Notes under the pieces: generated by a model | Database searches by the model: none | Told to the model about the DNA's origin: nothing | Seen by the model: only the letters and a program-made list of their open reading frames with translations | Source: a bacterium | GTDB lineage: Bacteria > Desulfobacterota > Binatia > HRBIN30 > CADEER01 | Direction of reading: 5' to 3' | Assembly: GCA_019637795.1 (NCBI GenBank) | Contig: JAHBUY010000001.1 | Location: 1,192,221 to 1,256,220 of the forward strand | DNA length: 64,000 nucleotides | Translations under genes and position numbers: made by a program | Part shown: positions 60,249 through 64,000 of the stretch, piece after piece | Layout of the letters: each line of letters starts with the position of its first letter | Numbering within the stretch: the first letter of the stretch is position 1

Positions 60249-60267
60249 GCTAACGCCTCGTTAGGCG
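60249..60267 (-). other. Collapsed attC, core boxes only
   Basis: GGCTAACGCCTCGTTAGGC contains both outer boxes (CTAAC and GTTAG) separated by only a few bases; the whole palindromic middle is missing. It follows the DUF2442 gene, whose TAA stop lies in the box. Such a site could not fold into an attC hairpin. Confidence 0.7.
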
Positions 60268-60512
60268 GCGACACTCGACTTGGCTCGCTCGTACAGCGTC
60301 TCTGGCGCGATGTCGGCGCCGTTGGGCCAGGTCACGGTGCCTCCGTCGACAAAGAAGCGCTCGAAGTACGCTTGGTCCTGAAGCGGTTCGAAGATTGGCC
60401 CCTGAAGCCACGCCGAGAAGTCGACGGTATTCTCAACCCCGTCATTGAAGACGAGGTGAATCCGATACGCCCCTCGGTACTCCGCTGCGACCACGGTTGG
60501 AAGAAACGCCAT
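60261..60512 (-). CDS. DUF2442-family protein
   Basis: The 83-residue protein reads MAFLPTVVAAEYRGAYRIHL, VFNDGVENTVDFSAWLQGPI and TVTWPNGADIAPETLYE, a typical DUF2442 beta-rich core. It lies 9 bases downstream of the DUF4160 gene on the same strand. The stop is inside the collapsed attC. It is the intact counterpart of the broken pair at 55455-55990. A toxin-antitoxin-like role is inferred from the pairing only. Confidence 0.85.
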   Translation of the reverse strand: MAFLPTVVAAEYRGAYRIHLVFNDGVENTVDFSAWLQGPIFEPLQDQAYFERFFVDGGTVTWPNGADIAPETLYERAKSSVAA

Positions 60513-60521
60513 GCGGCTACC

Positions 60522-60782
60522 TCATTCCAGCGGCGGAATCCGCTCCAGTGCCTCACCCACGGTGAGGCGGTCCCAGTTCGCTTGCAGCTCATCACGGTGC
60601 GCCAACGTCCACTCCTTGATCAATCGTCGGGCGGTGCGAGACGAAAGCGTGCCAGCCAGGAACTCGCCGTCGAGCGTGAACGTCGCTTGTTGACCTTGAT
60701 GGTCGGCATGGAAGTGGGCGACTCCGTGCTCACGGTAGAACATGCGGATCACGATGCCGAAGAAGACTGAGATGACCGGCAC
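60522..60782 (-). CDS. DUF4160-family protein
   Basis: This 86-residue protein has the family's start MPVISVFFGIVIRMFYREHG with the histidine motif VAHFHADHQGQQATFTLDGE, and a helical end (RRLIKEWTLAHRDELQANWD). It is the first gene of the DUF4160-DUF2442 cassette and ends 9 bases before its partner. No activity has been established for the family. Confidence 0.87.
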   Translation of the reverse strand: MPVISVFFGIVIRMFYREHGVAHFHADHQGQQATFTLDGEFLAGTLSSRTARRLIKEWTLAHRDELQANWDRLTVGEALERIPPLE

Positions 60783-60810
60783 GCCGCCATCCTACCCCCC
60801 TCGTGCACGT

Positions 60811-60911
60811 CCGCCCAACGTCGCAGGTCAGCGGCCGAGCGAAACGGCGCAACTTTTGCGTAAGCAAAGGGCGTGGCGGTTCGAGCGGTCCGCTGCACCT
60901 GCATTGTTGGA
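60811..60911 (-). other. attC recombination site, long form
   Basis: In the minus orientation it starts TCCAACAATGCAGGTGCAGC and ends GCTGACCTGCGACGTTGGGC; the arms pair, with an extra base, around a long middle including TTTTGCGTAAGCAAA. At about 100 bases it is longer than the other sites. It follows the pyrF cassette gene. Confidence 0.8.
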
Positions 60912-60920
60912 CGGCACCAG

Positions 60921-61727
60921 CTACAAGACCTTGGACGCCGCCTCGGTAGCGGCCCTAATCCGGTCTCGCCATCTGATTGCTGCGGCGCGGGGCTCTTCTG
61001 CGCACATTATCGCTCCGGAAATTGCGATTACACACGAGGCAGGGTCTCCTGTGAAAGCAGCGTGTACCGCTGCCTCGACATCACCACCCTGCCTTCCGAT
61101 GCCCGGCAAAAGGAAAGGCTGCGCGGGGAATCGCTGGCGTACCCGCGCGATCTCGCGTGATGCTGTCGCTCCCATCACCACTCCTACATTGCCGCTTTTG
61201 TCACACTTCGGAGCCAGTTCTGCAACTGCCATAAACAGGGGTTGTTCATAGTGCTCTAGATGCTGAAGATCTGTGCGACCAGGATTCGAAGTGTGACAGA
61301 CGACGTACACCCCCCGAGAGGCGTACTTGGCGAACATGGCGATAGAATCCGCGCCATGGTATGCATGTACAGTCGCCGCGTCGAACTCCATGGCCTCGAA
61401 CACCGCCGACGAATAGGCCATCATCGTATTTGGTACATCAGCTCGCTTGCAGTCCAACAAAATTGGGATATCGGGCGGCACACAATCGCGGACGACGGAA
61501 AGCGCCTCCCATCCCTTTGGGCCGTACTGTTCCCAAAAGGCTGAGTTCGGCTTGTAGCAGCAGGCGATGTCCGACGTAATGTCGATAATTCGACGTGAAA
61601 GCTCGATTGCCGTCTCGATCCCACCACCGATGATCCGCGGCTCTGGGTCCAGACCTATACAAAGCAGCGAGTCTCGAGCAGTTGACGCTGCCCGAAGCTT
61701 ACTGAAGTAGTCCAAAGCAGTGTTCAT
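60921..61727 (-). CDS. pyrF: Orotidine 5'-phosphate decarboxylase, cassette-borne
   Basis: From ATG 61727 the enzyme has 268 residues (type 2 PyrF). The catalytic Lys and Asp are in PILLDCKRADVPNTMMAYSS, the phosphate/loop region is FLLPGIGRQGGDVEAAVHAA, and CIGLDPEPRI opens the barrel. It converts OMP to UMP in pyrimidine synthesis. Its base composition is clearly lower in GC than the chromosome. It is flanked on both sides by attC sites, so an essential-type metabolic enzyme is carried as a cassette. It may duplicate a chromosomal copy or provide analogue resistance. Confidence 0.92.
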   Translation of the reverse strand: MNTALDYFSKLRAASTARDSLLCIGLDPEPRIIGGGIETAIELSRRIIDITSDIACCYKPNSAFWEQYGPKGWEALSVVRDCVPPDIPILLDCKRADVPNTMMAYSSAVFEAMEFDAATVHAYHGADSIAMFAKYASRGVYVVCHTSNPGRTDLQHLEHYEQPLFMAVAELAPKCDKSGNVGVVMGATASREIARVRQRFPAQPFLLPGIGRQGGDVEAAVHAAFTGDPASCVIAISGAIMCAEEPRAAAIRWRDRIRAATEAASKVL

Positions 61728-61748
61728 GTCGGACCCTTGAGCCTGTCC

Positions 61749-61813
61749 GTCCAACGCCGGCGGTCAGCCGCGCGGGCCGCTGGCCCGCCTCGGCTGCACC
61801 GCTTTGTTAGGCT
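61749..61813 (-). other. attC recombination site
   Basis: In the minus orientation it begins GCCTAACAAAGCGGTGCAGC and ends GGTCAGCC... CCGCCGGCGTTGGAC, with inner arms GCGGGCCGC-TGGCCCGC. It follows the DUF1566 protein cassette and precedes pyrF. Confidence 0.9.
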
Positions 61814-61857
61814 GCGCAAGCGGGTTTTCGCGCAGATCTCAGTGGCGGCGCCCTGAA

Positions 61858-63387
61858 TCACTGCAGTTCCTTTCGGACAAGCCGCAGCCCGGCCACGTAG
61901 TACTTGTCGCCATTATAGACCTCGCCGTCGTCAATTATCCAAGCGAGTTCATCGTGAGACATCAGGTTCGTCGAGCTCCAATACGCGCCCACGGTAAGGC
62001 AGTGCCACCCGCTGTCGTCGTCAGCGCTGCAGCGAACGTTGCAACCCTGGCCGAACGCCTCGAACAAAGCCGGTTTCGCTGTGGAATAGTCGACGATCGA
62101 TTCGAGTTCTTCGATGGTAGGTACGCGCCAATCGCTGTGTGTACCGAGTACGCTCTCGTTCGCCTGCGTGAGCCGGTCCCAGACGGTAGTGATGACTCCC
62201 GCATCGTAGGAATCAAGGACACAGGAACCTTCCCCGCACATCGCGCATCCGAGGCTTCCGACACCCATGGCCGCGGCACAGGTCGCAGCAGCGCCGACGT
62301 TGGGTTGGCACAGAACGTCGGGAGCGCGTTCACATTTACCGGCCCAGACGAACCGTCCACACTGCTCCTTCTGCCACATCAGGCCCGATCGCCGGTCCGA
62401 GATCGTTCCGTTGTGGTTGTCCAGAAAACGCGGAACAGGCTGAAGCCAATTCCCACGGACTGCTCGCGCAGCTCGTTCTACAAAGAGGGTTCCCGCGGCC
62501 CCTATGTTGCCGATCCCGCCGGCGCAAAAATCCACGTACCAAGGTTCATCGTCGTAGCCTGCCACGGTCTTCGACGCCGACCAGTATGTAGGCAGTCCAT
62601 TGGAACTGCCGCAGGTTTGATTACAGCTGCAAGCGCTGCTGGCAATGTCCATGCAGTCGCCGCCACATTTAGAGCCGAGAAAGGCGCGATCGACGGCTGG
62701 GTCGACCGCAGCATAATCAACCAACGTCGCGAGCTCGTCCACGGTAGGAATGCGCCAATCAGACTGTCCAGCAAACCGCGTCGCATTGAGCTGCGCGATC
62801 CAGTCCCACACCGTTTGGAATGGGCCAGTATCGCATTTCAATTGGAGGTCGAGGATTGGCGCGCAGAAGGAACAGAGTTCCTCGTCCAGATCGCTTTTCA
62901 GGCACGCGGCCTGCGCCGCCTCGTTGGATTGACAGTAGTCGGAACCACCGCCGCAGCCCCCGAAGAGCAAGTATTGATTGTCGGCGGCGTGTAGGTTCTC
63001 GAGATCCATTCCCGCGCCCAGACCGACCTTCTTCTCCCACACCAGACGGGTGGCGGTGTCGGTTATCGTGCCGTCAGCATTGTCGACGAAGCGTGTTGCC
63101 GGGCAACCGTCTAGCGCGTAGCCCGTGGCTAGAACGAGCTGATCGATGGTCACCTCTCCTTCCACGTTTGCGAAGGCGCTGCACGAATCTGGCGCGTGTT
63201 CTCCCAGCGCGATCGTAATTCCGAGCACCAGTTCGCTGATGTCGATCCGCCGGTCGCCGGTGCAGTCGCCGACGCAGGGCGGTAGCGATACCGCGAGGGT
63301 CGGGCAACACGCGATCAGTACGACGTATGCGAGGGCGCAGAGCGGGGTGGCGAATATCGCGGCGCGTCCGATCGACGTATCCGGCAT
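61858..63387 (-). CDS. Secreted DUF1566 (Lcl C-terminal-like) protein with dockerin-like N-terminus
   Basis: The 509-residue protein has a signal peptide (ALAYVVLIACCPTLAVS), a dockerin-like duplicated motif CVGDCTGDRRIDISELVLGI and VEGEVTIDQLVLATGYALDG, then two DUF1566 repeats (NADGTITDTATRLVWEKKVG with SDWRIPTVDELATLVDYAAV; NHNGTISDRRSGLMWQKEQC with SDWRVPTIEELESIVDY). Each repeat carries several cysteine pairs. It is exported and probably binds surface carbohydrate. The same CVGDC module is found at the C-terminus of the 49248 protein, which ties the cassette to the host's exported proteins. Base composition is low-GC. Confidence 0.85.
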   Translation of the reverse strand: MPDTSIGRAAIFATPLCALAYVVLIACCPTLAVSLPPCVGDCTGDRRIDISELVLGITIALGEHAPDSCSAFANVEGEVTIDQLVLATGYALDGCPATRFVDNADGTITDTATRLVWEKKVGLGAGMDLENLHAADNQYLLFGGCGGGSDYCQSNEAAQAACLKSDLDEELCSFCAPILDLQLKCDTGPFQTVWDWIAQLNATRFAGQSDWRIPTVDELATLVDYAAVDPAVDRAFLGSKCGGDCMDIASSACSCNQTCGSSNGLPTYWSASKTVAGYDDEPWYVDFCAGGIGNIGAAGTLFVERAARAVRGNWLQPVPRFLDNHNGTISDRRSGLMWQKEQCGRFVWAGKCERAPDVLCQPNVGAAATCAAAMGVGSLGCAMCGEGSCVLDSYDAGVITTVWDRLTQANESVLGTHSDWRVPTIEELESIVDYSTAKPALFEAFGQGCNVRCSADDDSGWHCLTVGAYWSSTNLMSHDELAWIIDDGEVYNGDKYYVAGLRLVRKELQ

Positions 63388-63398
63388 AAGACACTTCG

Positions 63399-63462
63399 CC
63401 TAACGCCAGCGGTCAGCCACGCGGGCCGCAGGCCCGCGTCGGCTGCACCGCTTCAGTTAGGC
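63399..63462 (-). other. attC recombination site
   Basis: In the minus orientation it begins CGCCTAACTGAAGCGGTGCA and ends GGCTGACC...GCTGGCGTTAGGC, with inner arms around GCGGGCCGCAGGCCCGC. It separates the second hicBA cassette from the DUF1566 cassette. Confidence 0.9.
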
Positions 63463-63465
63463 GCG

Positions 63466-63681
63466 CTACAGATCCTGCGGTTCGAGGCCGGTGTGTTTCG
63501 AGATGCGCGCAAGCATCTTCGGGCCGATTTCGTCGCGGTCGTGGAATGCCCAAACGTAGTCTGGCCACCCCGGACGCGAGAGGACGAGGTGCGAGCCGCC
63601 CGCCCGACGCTTCTCGACCCACCCGATTCTCAGGAGGGCACGGAGGACGCGACGAGCCGGGGCGCTCGGCCATGCGCTCAT
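63466..63681 (-). CDS. hicA: HicA-type mRNA interferase toxin, second cassette
   Basis: This 71-residue protein has the HicA core RRVLRALLRIGWVEKRRAGG, His31 in GGSHLVLSRPGWP, and FHDRDEIGPKMLARISKHTG. It is distinct from the copy at 59182. Its ATG overlaps the hicB stop (ATGA), and the gene ends just before an attC. The catalytic histidine is present, so the toxin should be active. Confidence 0.88.
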   Translation of the reverse strand: MSAWPSAPARRVLRALLRIGWVEKRRAGGSHLVLSRPGWPDYVWAFHDRDEIGPKMLARISKHTGLEPQDL

Positions 63682-63881
63682 GCCGCCGAGAAGAGAACGC
63701 TCTCGAAGGGAACGGCTTCGCCGTTTTCGAGCCGATCAGCGAGCACTCGCAACGCCAGCGCTTGCGCCTTGGCCTGCGCCTGTTCCTGGCTGTCGCCATA
63801 CACGTGCACGCCCGGCAGTTCGGCCACCTCGGCAATCCACCGCCCATCGCTCTCCCGATCAACTTGGACGCTGAAGGTCAT
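63678..63881 (-). CDS. hicB: HicB-type antitoxin, second cassette
   Basis: The 67-residue protein MTFSVQVDRESDGRWIAEVA, ELPGVHVYGDSQEQAQAKAQ and VLADRLENGEA has the HicB beta-helix core with no DNA-binding tail. It is the first gene of this cassette and is translationally coupled to hicA. Only short spacer DNA separates it from the next attC on the right. Confidence 0.88.
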   Translation of the reverse strand: MTFSVQVDRESDGRWIAEVAELPGVHVYGDSQEQAQAKAQALALRVLADRLENGEAVPFESVLFSAA

Positions 63882-63911
63882 GCGGGCAGAGTACCGGATC
63901 TTCGCCTCGCG

Positions 63912-64000
63912 GCCTAACGCGGGCGCTCAGCCGCGGCGGGGCGACGAGACCTGCATGCCGAGCGCGCAGCTCCAACCCGCCGTCGGCTCCAGCGGCTTGT
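63912..64000 (-). other. attC site truncated by the window edge
   Basis: The left arm CCTAACGCGGGCGCTCAGCC and right arm CCGTCGGCTCCAGCGGCTTGT are visible; the final TAG of the box would lie outside the window. It shows that the array continues rightward. Confidence 0.85.

Overview
The window is GC-rich, densely coded DNA from an uncultured-type environmental bacterium with a Gram-negative envelope: it has an OpgG-type periplasmic glucan protein, lipoproteins, AmgK/MurU cell-wall recycling, and secreted multihaem and DUF4215 proteins. A cohesin/dockerin-like module carrying a CVGDC motif and TPT-rich linkers recalls deltaproteobacterial lineages such as Candidatus Binatota. That placement is from memory and tentative. 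No rRNA, tRNA or CRISPR array was seen.

Layout. 1-9 kb: truncated opgG, a thiolase-like protein and an HMG-CoA-synthase-like/DUF35 fusion, lexA, a TetR-aldehyde dehydrogenase operon and a TerC protein. 8.7-22 kb: a RavA/ViaA-like pair, an H-protein paralogue lacking its lipoyl lysine, a secreted Pcm-like methyltransferase, ftsB, eno, a lemA-htpX-zinc-ribbon operon, a strongly expressed Lys/Ala-rich histone-like peptide, a thiolase, a patatin and amgK-murU. 22-34 kb: a LuxR-type regulator and mostly exported proteins (SGNH-DUF4215-PxKF, multihaem, PD40-TPR lipoprotein, beta-helix), plus a RidA/chorismatase-like enzyme.

34.2-48.4 kb: a possibly undescribed cluster. It holds a TPR protein, a protein fusing an AspH-type 2-oxoglutarate oxygenase domain to a radical SAM domain, two further radical SAM proteins, a membrane SGNH hydrolase and a GT-C-like membrane protein. 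An IS1202/ISNCY-type element, itself interrupted by an IS5-type element, sits between two of the radical SAM genes.

48.7-55.2 kb: a YCII gene and a partial duplicate flank a lower-GC cohesin/dockerin-like secreted protein. Then come a PAS histidine kinase, an alpha/beta-hydrolase-cyclase fusion and a cupin.

55.4-64.0 kb: the distal part of an integron gene-cassette array. About nine attC sites, intact or decayed, alternate with short minus-strand cassettes: hicBA twice, DUF4160/DUF2442 twice, a DUF1254 protein, a lipoprotein, pyrF and a DUF1566 protein. Many cassettes have visibly lower GC than the chromosome. The attC polarity and the gene strand both put the integron integrase beyond the right edge. 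A 174-bp MITE-like element lies inside one attC recombination box.
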